Assembly: GCF_017115165.1 (NCBI RefSeq)
Contig: NZ_JABXKF010000011.1
Span: forward strand, 1-36,182
DNA length: 36,182 nt
Reading direction: 5' to 3'
Source of the DNA: Nostoc sp. LPT
GTDB taxonomy: Bacteria > Cyanobacteriota > Cyanobacteriia > Cyanobacteriales > Nostocaceae
The notes below the pieces were generated by a model. It had not been told where the DNA came from. It did no database searches and was given only the letters and a program-made list of their open reading frames with translations. Of the stretch, positions 18,448-27,462 are shown piece by piece (positions within the stretch are counted from its first letter, which is position 1; every line of letters starts with the position of its first letter). The position numbers and the translations under genes were made by a program.

Positions 18448-21400
18448 TTAAACCACCACCCCTTCCAACTCCTCATCTGTCAACTCATACAACTGGCGCA
18501 ACTTATCTAACTTCTCACCATCAGCTTCCCAGAAACCCCGCCCATGCGCCTCCAACATTCGCCCTAAAATATTGCGAAAAGCTTCCGGATTTGCCTTACG
18601 TAATTTATCCGCCATCTCTGCATCTAATGCATAAGTATCCGCGGCTTGATCGTATACCCAATCATCGGTAAAATCGGCAGTACCACCCCAACCAATCAAC
18701 GCCGTCATCCGTTGAGAAATTTCAAACGCACCACCAGAACCTTGATTAGCCATTGCTTGCGCCCATTTGGGATTTACCAACTTAGTGCGGTACTCCATTC
18801 GCAGCAAATCATCTAACTTGCGGGGTGTAGTATCTTTGGAGAAACTTTCCACAAAGCTGGTTGTAACCTTCTTACCACCTTGTTTTTCTGCTGCCTTTTT
18901 CAAACCGCCCGTATTGGCGTAATATTCTTGAATATCAGTCAAACCATATTCTACCGAATCGATTTCTTGAACAATGCGATCGCTAGTTTTTAACAACGTA
19001 TTCAATACTTCCGGTCTAGCTTGACCTTTATCTTCTCTTCCGTAGCTGAATACATTGCGACTTTGCCAAGTATTGCCTAACTCCTCACCAGATTCCCAGT
19101 TACCATCAACCACCCTATCGTTCACCAAAGAACCAAAATCACCCGCCGGATTAGAAAACAATCTCGCCGATGCATTTTCCACACCTTGGGCTTTTAAAGC
19201 TAAAGCATGTCTTTTAATAAAATTCTGATCTTCCGATTCATCAGCATCAGCCGCCCGTTGAAATAAATCATCCAACAATTCGATAATATTGACAAAACTA
19301 TCCCGGAAAATCCCAGACAAATTACCCAACACATCAATGCGGGGATGTCCCACCTCCGCCAACGGCTTCAACTCATAACGAACAACTCTGCCAGTTCCTT
19401 CCTTAACAGGTTCAGCCCCCACCAATTCCAACAGAATCCCCAGAGATTCACCCTTAGTTTTAATCGCATCCAATCCCCAAAGCATCACCGCCACCGTTTC
19501 GGGATATTTACCATATTCATCCAAATGCTGGGCGATAATTTTTTGAGCAATTTCTCGTCCCCGTTCATAAGCAGCAGGTGAAGGCATCCGATAAGGATCT
19601 AAAGCATGAATATTTCTCCCAGTCGGTAACACACCAGCCCCATCCCGCAACAAATCACCACCAGGCGCAGGCGGAATATACTCCCCATTCAACCCCTTTA
19701 ACAAATTCGTTAACTCATCCGTAGATTGCATCAACAAATCCCTTATTAGCCTTTCCTCTTCTTCTCTTTCTTCGTTTATTCTTTCCTCCTCTCCAAAATA
19801 TGCCTCCAAATAAGAAGCCAATTCCTCTTCATTAGGTGCTTCTCCCAAAGTATGCAACCCAGAAGAAAACAACCGATTTTCTAAAACTTGTAAATATTCA
19901 TATAATTCCACCAAATAATCATCAAAAGCATGACTGCTAAACATCCGCACATTTTCAGGAGTAAACGCGATTCCCAACCGTTTCGCATCTTCAAACGGAC
20001 AATCAGCATCCAACCCAGAGTCTACAATTTTTTTACAAATTCCTTCCTTTAAGACATAATTCTTTTGTGGATCTTCACGATACTCCGAAATCAAATCTCG
20101 TAACGCCACCAATTCTTTATACAAACCTGCACGACCATAAGGCGGTACATTATGAGAAATCAACACACCATAACCGCGACGTTTTGCCAACATCGATTCA
20201 GACGGATTATTCGCCGCATATATATATAGATTAGGCAAATTTCCTAACAGAATATCCGACCAAGAATAACCCGTATTACCCAACGGAGAACCAGGCAACC
20301 ATTCCACCGTCCCATGCATTCCAAAGTGAACTAAAGCATCAGCTTGAAACTCATTTTGTAACCATTTATAATAAGCGGCATATTGCGGATGGGGCGTTAA
20401 ATCTCGTTCAAACATTAAGCGCATCGGGTCGCCTTGTATCCCCAAAGGTGGTTGTACACCTATCCACACATTTCCTAATTGCACGCCGCCAATTTGGAAT
20501 TCATCGCCATAAGTTTTAATTCCAGTTCCCGTGAGAGATTTCCATTGTTTTTCGATGCGAGAGGTTTGCAGATATCCCAGCCATTTTTCTAGGGTACGGG
20601 CGCTAACGGACGCGGGGATATTTTTTGTATGATCAATTTCATCTGCTTCTTTCACCCAGCGAATCAATTCTTCCCCATCTTCTGGTAAATCTCCCACGGT
20701 ATAACCTTGTTCTTTAAGTGCGTGGAGAAACTTCAGCAAGCTACGCGGCACATTTAATAATGCAGCTGTCCCCACAGCACCATAACCAGGAGGAAACCCA
20801 TATAATATAATGGCAATCTTGCGTTCCGATGCAAGTTTTTGCCGCAAAGCCACCCAAGTTTTTACCCTACCAATTAATCGCTGCACCCGTTCGGGAACCA
20901 GATAAATATTTTCGCCCACCAAACCACCGAGAGGAACAGTATCAATAGCACCATCCAATTCTGGTAATGCGTATAATACGACACTTTGCAATCCGCCGAT
21001 ACCTTGGCGCGTCCACGAGGAAATATCTTGAATTAATAGTGGTGCTGCAACAATATAAGGTACATTTTTGGCAGTGAGGATGCGTTTTGCTACTTCTATT
21101 TGACGCCCTGCTTCCATTGAACCAGCCGGGCCACCCACTAGAGGAAAGCCAATTGTTGAAACGATCGCATCTACTTTTACTGCTTCATTAGAAAGTGAGG
21201 GAGTCTCTATATTACCTAGTTGTCGTTGCTGAATTTCATAGTCGGTTGTCATTAAATCTCGTACCGCCACGTGTCCTTCTACGCCGTTGATGAAAATAGG
21301 TAAAGGAGTTAACCCAGCTTTTTCAAAACTGCGAATTAGTTGGGGAATGTATGGTTGTTTGGTGATGACGTGTTTTCGGTAGAGGAGAATTCCGATAACT

Positions 21401-22104
21401 GGGGAGACGCGATTCATCGCGTCTCTACAATAGGTTTTATACCATTCTAAATACTCGCGGGGTGATTCAAAAAACCCTTGATAGTCGGGATGGAGTAATC
21501 CAATATTGGGGGTTTCAATTAGCGGGGGAATGTCGCCAACTTTTAAACCTAAGTATTTTTCTGCCAGTGTCCAGAATAATGAAGCGACGTTTTCTGGGCC
21601 GCCAGCATTCCAATAACCATAGATAATTAACCAGTTGCGTAAATCTTGGACTTTTTGCACTGGGACATATTTCAGTAGTTTGGGGCCAATTTTTAAGAAG
21701 CTGATATAACCAGCAAGTTTGTCTTCTTCTCGTCCGTTGCTAAATTTGTCGAGGATGAATTTAACTGGTTTGGGCATTCCTTTGGGTTTGTCGCCAATGG
21801 CAAAGTCACCCAGCTTGGTTAAACTCATCAATTCCAAGGCTGACTCAAAGACTAGGCGAATGGGAATTTGAGAAATGCGATCGCAAAGCCACACAACCTG
21901 GTCATAATCAAATAGTAAGCTACCGAAAAACACATCAGCGTCATCAAGTGCTGCTTCTACCTCAGCACGTTGACTGGTAAGATCGCGATCGCTAAATACC
22001 CGAATATCCAACTCAGGACAGCGAGAGTTAGCCAAAAAGGCTGCTTTTCTGTACAAGTCAGCGTTGAATGATTCAAACCCAGCAATCAAGACGATGCGTT
22101 TCAT
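18448..22104 (-). CDS. Magnesium chelatase subunit H family protein (short ChlH/BchH paralogue)
   Basis: The 1218-residue protein belongs to the CobN/ChlH family. Recognisable blocks are the N-terminal MKRIVLIAGFESFNADLY, FPPGYGAVGTAALLNVPRSL, HFGMHGTVEWLPGSPLG, YIYAANNPSESMLAKRRGYG and the C-terminal block with ISQRMTALIGWG and GRMLEAHGRGFWEADGEKL. In the chlorophyll pathway the H subunit binds protoporphyrin IX and receives Mg2+ with ChlI and ChlD. The main cyanobacterial ChlH is about 1330 residues with a different N-terminus, so this is probably a second copy, closer in some blocks to bacterial BchH. A CobN-like cobalt chelatase role is a less likely alternative. No ChlI/ChlD genes are nearby. 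A dispersed palindrome (21404-21425) lies in frame inside the gene. Confidence 0.82.
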   Translation of the reverse strand: MKRIVLIAGFESFNADLYRKAAFLANSRCPELDIRVFSDRDLTSQRAEVEAALDDADVFFGSLLFDYDQVVWLCDRISQIPIRLVFESALELMSLTKLGDFAIGDKPKGMPKPVKFILDKFSNGREEDKLAGYISFLKIGPKLLKYVPVQKVQDLRNWLIIYGYWNAGGPENVASLFWTLAEKYLGLKVGDIPPLIETPNIGLLHPDYQGFFESPREYLEWYKTYCRDAMNRVSPVIGILLYRKHVITKQPYIPQLIRSFEKAGLTPLPIFINGVEGHVAVRDLMTTDYEIQQRQLGNIETPSLSNEAVKVDAIVSTIGFPLVGGPAGSMEAGRQIEVAKRILTAKNVPYIVAAPLLIQDISSWTRQGIGGLQSVVLYALPELDGAIDTVPLGGLVGENIYLVPERVQRLIGRVKTWVALRQKLASERKIAIILYGFPPGYGAVGTAALLNVPRSLLKFLHALKEQGYTVGDLPEDGEELIRWVKEADEIDHTKNIPASVSARTLEKWLGYLQTSRIEKQWKSLTGTGIKTYGDEFQIGGVQLGNVWIGVQPPLGIQGDPMRLMFERDLTPHPQYAAYYKWLQNEFQADALVHFGMHGTVEWLPGSPLGNTGYSWSDILLGNLPNLYIYAANNPSESMLAKRRGYGVLISHNVPPYGRAGLYKELVALRDLISEYREDPQKNYVLKEGICKKIVDSGLDADCPFEDAKRLGIAFTPENVRMFSSHAFDDYLVELYEYLQVLENRLFSSGLHTLGEAPNEEELASYLEAYFGEEERINEEREEEERLIRDLLMQSTDELTNLLKGLNGEYIPPAPGGDLLRDGAGVLPTGRNIHALDPYRMPSPAAYERGREIAQKIIAQHLDEYGKYPETVAVMLWGLDAIKTKGESLGILLELVGAEPVKEGTGRVVRYELKPLAEVGHPRIDVLGNLSGIFRDSFVNIIELLDDLFQRAADADESEDQNFIKRHALALKAQGVENASARLFSNPAGDFGSLVNDRVVDGNWESGEELGNTWQSRNVFSYGREDKGQARPEVLNTLLKTSDRIVQEIDSVEYGLTDIQEYYANTGGLKKAAEKQGGKKVTTSFVESFSKDTTPRKLDDLLRMEYRTKLVNPKWAQAMANQGSGGAFEISQRMTALIGWGGTADFTDDWVYDQAADTYALDAEMADKLRKANPEAFRNILGRMLEAHGRGFWEADGEKLDKLRQLYELTDEELEGVVV
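21404..21425. repeat. Dispersed palindrome inside the ChlH-like coding region
   Basis: Ten-base perfect arms GAGACGCGAT / ATCGCGTCTC around TC. On the coding strand it reads through as CRDAMNRVS. A near copy, intergenic, lies at 27354-27381. Confidence 0.8.
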
Positions 22105-22188
22105 GCCTGTAAGCTACGAAATATTTCTTTACTTAAATTTTAAACGTGCTTTCAGGCTGATTGTTAAATATCTACCCACAGATTCCGG

Positions 22189-22794
22189 TCAGTAGTTCCT
22201 TGAAGGGGTGAGGACTTCACTATCACCATTGCCTTTTGGATATTTTGATTTCAAAAAAGTTGTGATGTGTTGAGTCAAATTAAGTGCCTCATTGAACTCT
22301 TTCGATTCCTGTAGCGCTTCATATAGCGAACGAATTTCTTGTGCTGACAGGTTTGTGAATGTACGCAACTCGGTAATATCTAATCTCCGATTAAACTCAT
22401 TAGCAGTATGCCGCCATTGATGTAGAAGCGAAAACAACTCCCTATCTTGACGTTCTGCAAAAACATCAGATGCGATCGCGGTTTCCGTCACTGATATAAT
22501 TAATCGCGGAAAGACTATTGGTCGTCCCGGCTTATGCGAGTTGGGGTTGAAGCGGCTATCAGATAGAATTACCTCATTCGATCTGCACTCATTCAGTAAA
22601 GCCCGCAGAAATTCTATCCTCTTTTCGTTCGCTGATGCCCATCGTTCGCCAAAAATCCCGGTAATTGTTGCTAATAATCCCAGACCTGTTAGTATTGGTT
22701 CCAAATTTTTTTCATCTCTAGTCCACCAGACGGCAGCTAGAATAAATCCCAGAAGTAGAGGGAAAAACGTGATAAAGGTCACTAGGTTTTTCAT
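22189..22794 (-). CDS. Two-helix membrane protein of unknown function
   Basis: The 201-residue protein has two N-terminal hydrophobic segments (FITFFPLLLGFILAAVWW, about 7-24, and PILTGLGLLATITGIFG, about 33-49), then a soluble region of about 150 residues rich in helices (FSLLHQWRHTANEFNRRL). No family is recognised. It starts 14 bases after the methyltransferase stop on the same strand, so the two are probably cotranscribed. Its layout, a small two-helix anchor with a cytoplasmic domain, resembles membrane-anchored partner or effector proteins, but the sequence shows no catalytic motif. Confidence 0.7.
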   Translation of the reverse strand: MKNLVTFITFFPLLLGFILAAVWWTRDEKNLEPILTGLGLLATITGIFGERWASANEKRIEFLRALLNECRSNEVILSDSRFNPNSHKPGRPIVFPRLIISVTETAIASDVFAERQDRELFSLLHQWRHTANEFNRRLDITELRTFTNLSAQEIRSLYEALQESKEFNEALNLTQHITTFLKSKYPKGNGDSEVLTPSRNY

Positions 22795-22808
22795 ACTCGT
22801 CTTACATC

Positions 22809-23963
22809 TTACCGTTTAGACCATATATCATTCGCTACAGAAGAATTATTGTTAATTCCTGAAGAGTCAGGGGCAATTAAAATTAAATCCATGCCAAATC
22901 CATTCTTTAAACGTGGTTCTAATACTGTGTGTAGCCTATCAACAAGTACCAGGTTACAGTCTGATATAGTTTGATCGATGCCATTAGAAGTATATTTCCG
23001 AGTCAGATATAAACGAATCGTATCTTGGTCTTCAAAATTCATTACTGATCGGTCAGGTAACATGACTTCAATTTTATTTCCAGTTAGATTGCGATAGAGA
23101 ATTTTTATCAAAATTCCTCTATCAGTTTCTACGGTACCATCAAAAAACACACTATCTAAGTCGATATGTAAGTCAGTATTTTGCAGCAATGCACTGGTGA
23201 CAAACTCTTTAAACGATCTAGTTTTTGCATATTCTTTCGCTGCATTTTGTGCCGCTTCTTCGCTTAATTCCTCAGTGATAGCTACTTCTAAGAGTAGCCT
23301 ATCTTCACGTCGCATTAGCTTAGAAATAGTTCGCAACAGTTCTGTATCTTGTTGAAAATTAGCTAATGTGTTCCCTAGGAGCGAAAATAGCACAGGACTG
23401 TTATTGATAACTCTATCTAGTAGTTTTCGTAACTCGTCAACATTTCTCTCAATTGAAAAGTCAACTTGAATTGGCAGCACAAGGCTACCCTGCAATTGCG
23501 CTCCTCTCGTTGCCCGTTGTACACCTAACCTTAACATCTCCGAACTCATATCAACTGGAAAGTAGAGGAGATCGGGATTTGCGTTAAACAATAAACTTAA
23601 AATGTGTTGGTCTTTTTCACCCGTGCCAACGCCCAAACTTACATAATGATATTTCTGATCTTTGATATTATTCGCATTAATTTGATGCCATCGATATCTA
23701 AAAGACTCTATACTCTCTTTCATCACAAGATAGAATCGATCGTTACAGGCATGATCCCAGGCGATCGTTGGGCCTATTCCCCAATAGGAAAAACCTGACA
23801 AAATCTCTTTTCCATCGCCTGTCGCAGAAAATTCTCCTCTCAATTCCTGCGTGAGTTCTGCAAGTTTGTTAGATTGATCTTCCCCTATAAAGCAGAGAGT
23901 CCACCCTAAGCCGGGTTCATTGATGGAATTCTCCAGTAGCTTCACAAAATTTAAAGATCCCAT
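22809..23963 (-). CDS. EgtD-type (histidine-specific) SAM-dependent methyltransferase family protein
   Basis: The 384-residue protein has a Rossmann methyltransferase core: SAM motif VSLGVGTGEKDQHIL (about residue 108 on), acidic loop YFPVDMSSEMLRLGVQRA, and FSLLGNTLANFQQD, a block typical of Methyltransf_33/EgtD-like enzymes. EgtD trimethylates histidine in ergothioneine synthesis. No EgtB-like gene is adjacent and the N-terminal part is not typical, so the substrate is unknown. The ATG is preceded by ACGAGG about 6 bases upstream, a good ribosome binding site. It heads a likely two-gene unit with the membrane protein downstream. Confidence 0.75.
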   Translation of the reverse strand: MGSLNFVKLLENSINEPGLGWTLCFIGEDQSNKLAELTQELRGEFSATGDGKEILSGFSYWGIGPTIAWDHACNDRFYLVMKESIESFRYRWHQINANNIKDQKYHYVSLGVGTGEKDQHILSLLFNANPDLLYFPVDMSSEMLRLGVQRATRGAQLQGSLVLPIQVDFSIERNVDELRKLLDRVINNSPVLFSLLGNTLANFQQDTELLRTISKLMRREDRLLLEVAITEELSEEAAQNAAKEYAKTRSFKEFVTSALLQNTDLHIDLDSVFFDGTVETDRGILIKILYRNLTGNKIEVMLPDRSVMNFEDQDTIRLYLTRKYTSNGIDQTISDCNLVLVDRLHTVLEPRLKNGFGMDLILIAPDSSGINNNSSVANDIWSKR

Positions 23964-24522
23964 GTTGAGCCTCGTTTCTTGAGCAGTTTATTTGATAAAT
24001 CTGGCACAGGTGTCTAGAAGCGATCGCGTATTCATTAATACTGTAAAGCATTATGTGTTAAGCTGCTCAGGGTTAACAAGAAGCCAAGGGTAGAGTCTGT
24101 CAAGGGTTTACGACCTTATAAACCCGGATTCACATCAGGGAGTGCGTTCGGTTTCGGGATTTGGGCATCTAACTAAGTACTTTTGTCATGGCTTTCCACT
24201 TTTACAAAGCGTTATTATCTAAAGAATGCAGGCAATTACTAGATTTCAATTTATTGCAAAAATTTACTGGTTATTCTCGATATTGATAACTTATAATAGT
24301 TGTGTTTTTGGTTACAATATAACTTTAAATTAGTGGATTTTACCAAATAAAAGTTCCTGTTCAAGGTTGCAGAAAAACTTATTTGGTCTAATAGCGTAGT
24401 AATGCTGAAAATAATGCAGCCATTGCTAACAAGTATTTAAACAAAGCTATTAACCAGACTTTGTTTATATAATTATAAGAGTTTTGAACTAGTGTAAAAA
24501 CAAGTAAATTGAGGATGAAATA
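23964..24522. other. Intergenic region between divergent methyltransferase and amidase genes
   Basis: About 560 bases without a gene. It contains one GCGATCGC octamer (about 24021), a small inverted repeat GGGTTTA-TAAACCC (about 24104-24126), and a TATAAT-like box in TTTATATAATTATAAG (about 24465-24480) that could serve the amidase gene. No recognisable operator was found. Confidence 0.45.
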
Positions 24523-25464
24523 ATGAAATTCGGAATTGATAGCGGGCACAATTGTCCACCAGATACAGGAGCTAGAGGAATCAAAGTTGAGGATAATTTA
24601 ACTCTAGATGTAGGTAATAGAGTTATAGCCAAGTTAAGAGCTTTAGGAAATGAAGTCGTAGTATGTAAACCAAGTAGTGCTAGTACAGTACGTGAATCAC
24701 TCTCAAAAAGATGTTCTACAGCTAATGCGAGTAAAGTAGATATTTACGTCTCGATTCATTTTAACTCTTTTAACGGGCAAGCTAATGGCACAGAAGTATT
24801 TGCAACTAGCGATACAGGTAGAAAAATCGCTAAACCTGTATTAGATGAAATCGTCAAGTTAGGATTTTTTAATCGCGGTGTTAAGAGTGGTTCCCACTTG
24901 TTTGTTCTAAAAAATACGGATATGCCTGCTATCTTGGTAGAAGGTTGCTTTGTCGATTCGCAAAAAGATATGAATCTTTTTAATCCTGAAGCAATGGCTA
25001 ATGCAATTGTCAAAGGCTTAACTGGTAAAGTGCCAAGTGTTCCTGTTAACCCTGTACCAGATGAAGAAGATAATGTAGATACCACGATTCTCAGACTGCA
25101 AAAAGCCTTAAATCGACTAAAAATAACTGATAAAAATGGTAAGGCGTTAGTGGAAGATGGCTTCACAGGGGCTAACACCAAATCTGCTGTAGAAAAATTT
25201 CAGACTATTATTGGGGTTCAGTCGACTGGAATTGCTAACGAAGCTACATGGAATGCCATAAATCAAATTTTGGCAAAACGAATACTTAGACCAAACCATG
25301 CTGGTAATGCAGTTGTCAGATACTTACAATACCGTTTAGGTGTTGATAATGATGGTGTCTACGGCCCGCAAACAGAGGTTGTAGTTAAGAACTTTCAAAA
25401 GCAAAATGGTTTAGATGCTGATGGAATTATCGGGCCTGCTAGTTGGCAGAAATTAATTGGTTAG
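24523..25464 (+). CDS. N-acetylmuramoyl-L-alanine amidase with two peptidoglycan-binding domains
   Basis: This Amidase_3-type zinc amidase cleaves the bond between N-acetylmuramic acid and the stem peptide. Zinc ligands are His9 (DSGHN), Glu23 (KVEDN) and His79 (SIHFN); the catalytic Glu is Glu140 (ILVEGCF). Two PG_binding_1 domains follow: about 188-248 (LRLQKALNRL to EATWNAI) and about 262-313 (VRYLQYRLGV to GPASWQKLIG). GAGG lies upstream of the ATG. There is no signal peptide, unlike the septal AmiC-type enzymes, so export must use another route or the protein acts on lysis, as phage endolysins and CwlC-type enzymes do. No phage genes are nearby, so a host origin is likely. Confidence 0.93.
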   Translation: MKFGIDSGHNCPPDTGARGIKVEDNLTLDVGNRVIAKLRALGNEVVVCKPSSASTVRESLSKRCSTANASKVDIYVSIHFNSFNGQANGTEVFATSDTGRKIAKPVLDEIVKLGFFNRGVKSGSHLFVLKNTDMPAILVEGCFVDSQKDMNLFNPEAMANAIVKGLTGKVPSVPVNPVPDEEDNVDTTILRLQKALNRLKITDKNGKALVEDGFTGANTKSAVEKFQTIIGVQSTGIANEATWNAINQILAKRILRPNHAGNAVVRYLQYRLGVDNDGVYGPQTEVVVKNFQKQNGLDADGIIGPASWQKLIG

Positions 25465-25500
25465 GCTGATGGGGACTAGAGACTAGTGCCGCAAGGCGGA

Positions 25501-25528
25501 AGTCAAAAGTCAAAAGTCAAAAGTCAAA
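25501..25528. repeat. Heptanucleotide repeat (AGTCAAA x4)
   Basis: Four perfect 7-mers in the gap after the amidase gene, typical of Nostocales short tandem repeats. Confidence 0.9.
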
Positions 25529-25568
25529 ATGAATACAGCATAAGCGTTTTATTGATTTGGAATGGTGA

Positions 25569-25634
25569 GGCAGTCCGGTCTTCTCCCAAAGGGAGAGGCT
25601 AGCACCAAGGGGGTTCCCCCCATGAGGAACTGCC
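25569..25634. repeat. Dispersed palindromic repeat
   Basis: The ends GGCAGT and AACTGCC pair, and the middle has CTCCCAAAGGGAG and GGGGGTTCCCCCC. The sequence style matches the dispersed palindrome at 33817-33945. No ORF lies here. Confidence 0.6.
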
Positions 25635-25751
25635 GAACCCGAAGGGGTGGTTTATTTACGCCGTGTTGTACTAGAGACTGGGGTAGTAGGAGTACTGAGT
25701 AAAGAAGTTGGGAATCTGACTTCTTTACTCAGAATCCCCAGAGAGTTAGGG

Positions 25752-25994
25752 TCAATCGTCTCTCTTACACAGTATTTCTGTATCTGGAATAACACCGTAT
25801 CGAATTAGATAAGCTTTAATTTCTCGTAGTTGATTGTCTATGTCTTGGATTTGGTCTTCAAGGTCTTCAAATCCAAGGGTTATATTTTTTGAAATATCTA
25901 GCTGATTGCGAATAAGGTGATTAAAATCACGCTCTGAGTTCAGTGCTTTTTCAGCAGCAGCTACAGCGATTTGAGTAGCTTGTTGTCTCTCATC
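25752..25994 (-). pseudogene. Start-less coding remnant, coiled-coil-like
   Basis: A minus-strand frame is open for 80 codons with clear coding character: DERQQATQIAVAAAEKAL, then NHLIRNQLDISKNITLGFED and a helical region ending CKRDD. It has no ATG, GTG or TTG near its 5' end, and a TGA sits directly upstream (25995-25997). I read it as the 3' part of a lost gene for a coiled-coil protein; the family is not recognised. It lies between repeats and argJ. Confidence 0.45.
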
Positions 25995-26034
25995 TCAGCA
26001 ATGGGAAATTGACTAATTAAAATTTACCCTGAAA

Positions 26035-26081
26035 ACTCTAAACTATTGAGAGGTTGTTCAAATCCCTCAATAGTTTAGAGT
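26035..26081 (+). promoter_or_regulatory. Perfect 16-bp hairpin just upstream of argJ
   Basis: Arms ACTCTAAACTATTGAG (26035-26050) and its exact complement (26066-26081) enclose a 15-base loop. The stem ends 8 bases before the argJ ATG at 26090 and abuts the likely ribosome binding site GAAG. It could control translation or mark a transcript end; no T-run follows, so it is not a standard terminator. Confidence 0.7.
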
Positions 26082-26089
26082 GAAGAATA

Positions 26090-27331
26090 ATGGCAGATTG
26101 GCAAGAAATAACAGGTGGTATCACAGCACCAAGGGGGTATCAGGCGGCGGGAATTACCGCAGGATTAAAACCTTCGGGGTTGCCAGATTTAGCTTTGATA
26201 TTCTCAGAGGTGGAAGCGATCGCAGCGGGTGTGTTCACCACCAACCAAGTGAAAGCTGCCTGCGTAGAATATTGTCGCCAACGCTTGCAAGCCAAACAAA
26301 GCGCTCGTGCCATCCTCTGCAACGCTGGACAAGCAAACGCCGCTACAGGAACTCAAGGCTACCTTGATACCCTAGAATCTGCTATGGCAATAGCCCAAGC
26401 TCTAAACATCTCGTCTGAATCTGTATTATTGGCTTCCACTGGTGTGATTGGTCAAAGAATTAAGATGGATGCTTTGCGAAGCGGGATTCCCAAGGTAGTA
26501 GCAGCACTATCAGAAACAGGATCAGATGCGGCCGCCGGGGCGATTATCACTACAGACTTGGTAACAAAATCTATTGCCCTAGAGACAACTATAGGCGACC
26601 GCTCGGTACGAATTGGCGGCATTGCCAAAGGTTCCGGGATGATTCACCCCAATATGGCAACCATGCTGGCATTTGTGACTTGTGATGCTGTGGTTTCGCC
26701 TCACCTTTGGCAACAGATGTTAGCAAGGGCAGCTGATCGAAGCTTTAATTCCATTACTGTGGATGGTGATACCAGCACCAACGACAGCTTGATTGCCTTG
26801 GCAAATGGTCAATCTCGCACCCCAGCAATTACAGAATTGGGTGCAGAAGCAGAGAAATTAGAGGCGATGTTAACAGCAGTTTGCCAGCATTTAGCCAAAG
26901 CGATCGCTCGTGATGGTGAAGGTGCAACCTGTCTCATTGAAGTGGAAGTGACAGGGGCCTATGATGAAATTTCAGCTCGACAAATAGCTAAAACCATCGC
27001 TGGTTCATCCTTAGTTAAATCTGCAATCTTTGGACGCGATCCAAATTGGGGACGCATCGCCGCCGCCGCCGGACGTGCAGGTGTACCCTTTGAGCAAGAA
27101 AACCTGCAAATTAAGCTGGGGGATTTCTTAATGTTAGAAAATGGACAACCTCTACAATTTGACCGAGCAGCAGCAAGTGCTTATTTGAAAAAAGCATCGG
27201 TGGGTGCTTATCTGCAACAGGATACGGTGTTAATTTCCGTTAATATTGGCAATGGTTATGGTGTGAGTAAGGCTTGGGGTTGTGATTTGAGTTATGACTA
27301 CGTGAAGATTAACGCCGAATACACTACGTGA
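26090..27331 (+). CDS. argJ: Arginine biosynthesis bifunctional protein ArgJ (ornithine/glutamate N-acetyltransferase)
   Basis: ArgJ transfers acetyl from N-acetylornithine to glutamate, closing the cyclic arginine pathway; some forms also use acetyl-CoA for the first step. The 413-residue length is typical. The self-cleavage site is KGSGMIHPNMATMLAF, with Thr191 the new N-terminal nucleophile of the beta chain. Other conserved blocks are AGVFTTNQVKAA, ILCNAGQANAATG, STGVIGQRI, TVDGDTSTNDS and FGRDPNWGRIAAAAGRAG. It stands alone here; no other arg gene is near. An unusually strong hairpin lies just before the start. Fully bifunctional activity cannot be told from sequence alone. Confidence 0.97.
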   Translation: MADWQEITGGITAPRGYQAAGITAGLKPSGLPDLALIFSEVEAIAAGVFTTNQVKAACVEYCRQRLQAKQSARAILCNAGQANAATGTQGYLDTLESAMAIAQALNISSESVLLASTGVIGQRIKMDALRSGIPKVVAALSETGSDAAAGAIITTDLVTKSIALETTIGDRSVRIGGIAKGSGMIHPNMATMLAFVTCDAVVSPHLWQQMLARAADRSFNSITVDGDTSTNDSLIALANGQSRTPAITELGAEAEKLEAMLTAVCQHLAKAIARDGEGATCLIEVEVTGAYDEISARQIAKTIAGSSLVKSAIFGRDPNWGRIAAAAGRAGVPFEQENLQIKLGDFLMLENGQPLQFDRAAASAYLKKASVGAYLQQDTVLISVNIGNGYGVSKAWGCDLSYDYVKINAEYTT

Positions 27332-27353
27332 ACTACTCCCAATTGTTTGCGCT

Positions 27354-27381
27354 GTAGAGACGCGATGAATCGCATCTTTAC
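27354..27381. repeat. Dispersed palindrome after argJ
   Basis: Near-palindrome with core GTAGAGACGCGATGAATCGC, the same family as the one inside the ChlH-like gene (21404-21425), here in its usual intergenic place. Confidence 0.75.
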
Positions 27382-27462
27382 CTAAGGATGTGTTGCAATC
27401 ATTAATTGAATTGGTATCAGAATAGTCTTACAGTTTCTCATGCTGTGGCTGGACGGGGGAAA

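Noticed and set aside
24104..24126. GGGTTTA-TAAACCC hairpin as a terminator
   Set aside because: The stem is only seven pairs with no T-run, and it lies upstream of both divergent genes.
26080..26367. 95-codon frame overlapping the start of argJ
   Set aside because: It lies within argJ in another frame; argJ is certain and this peptide has no coding features.
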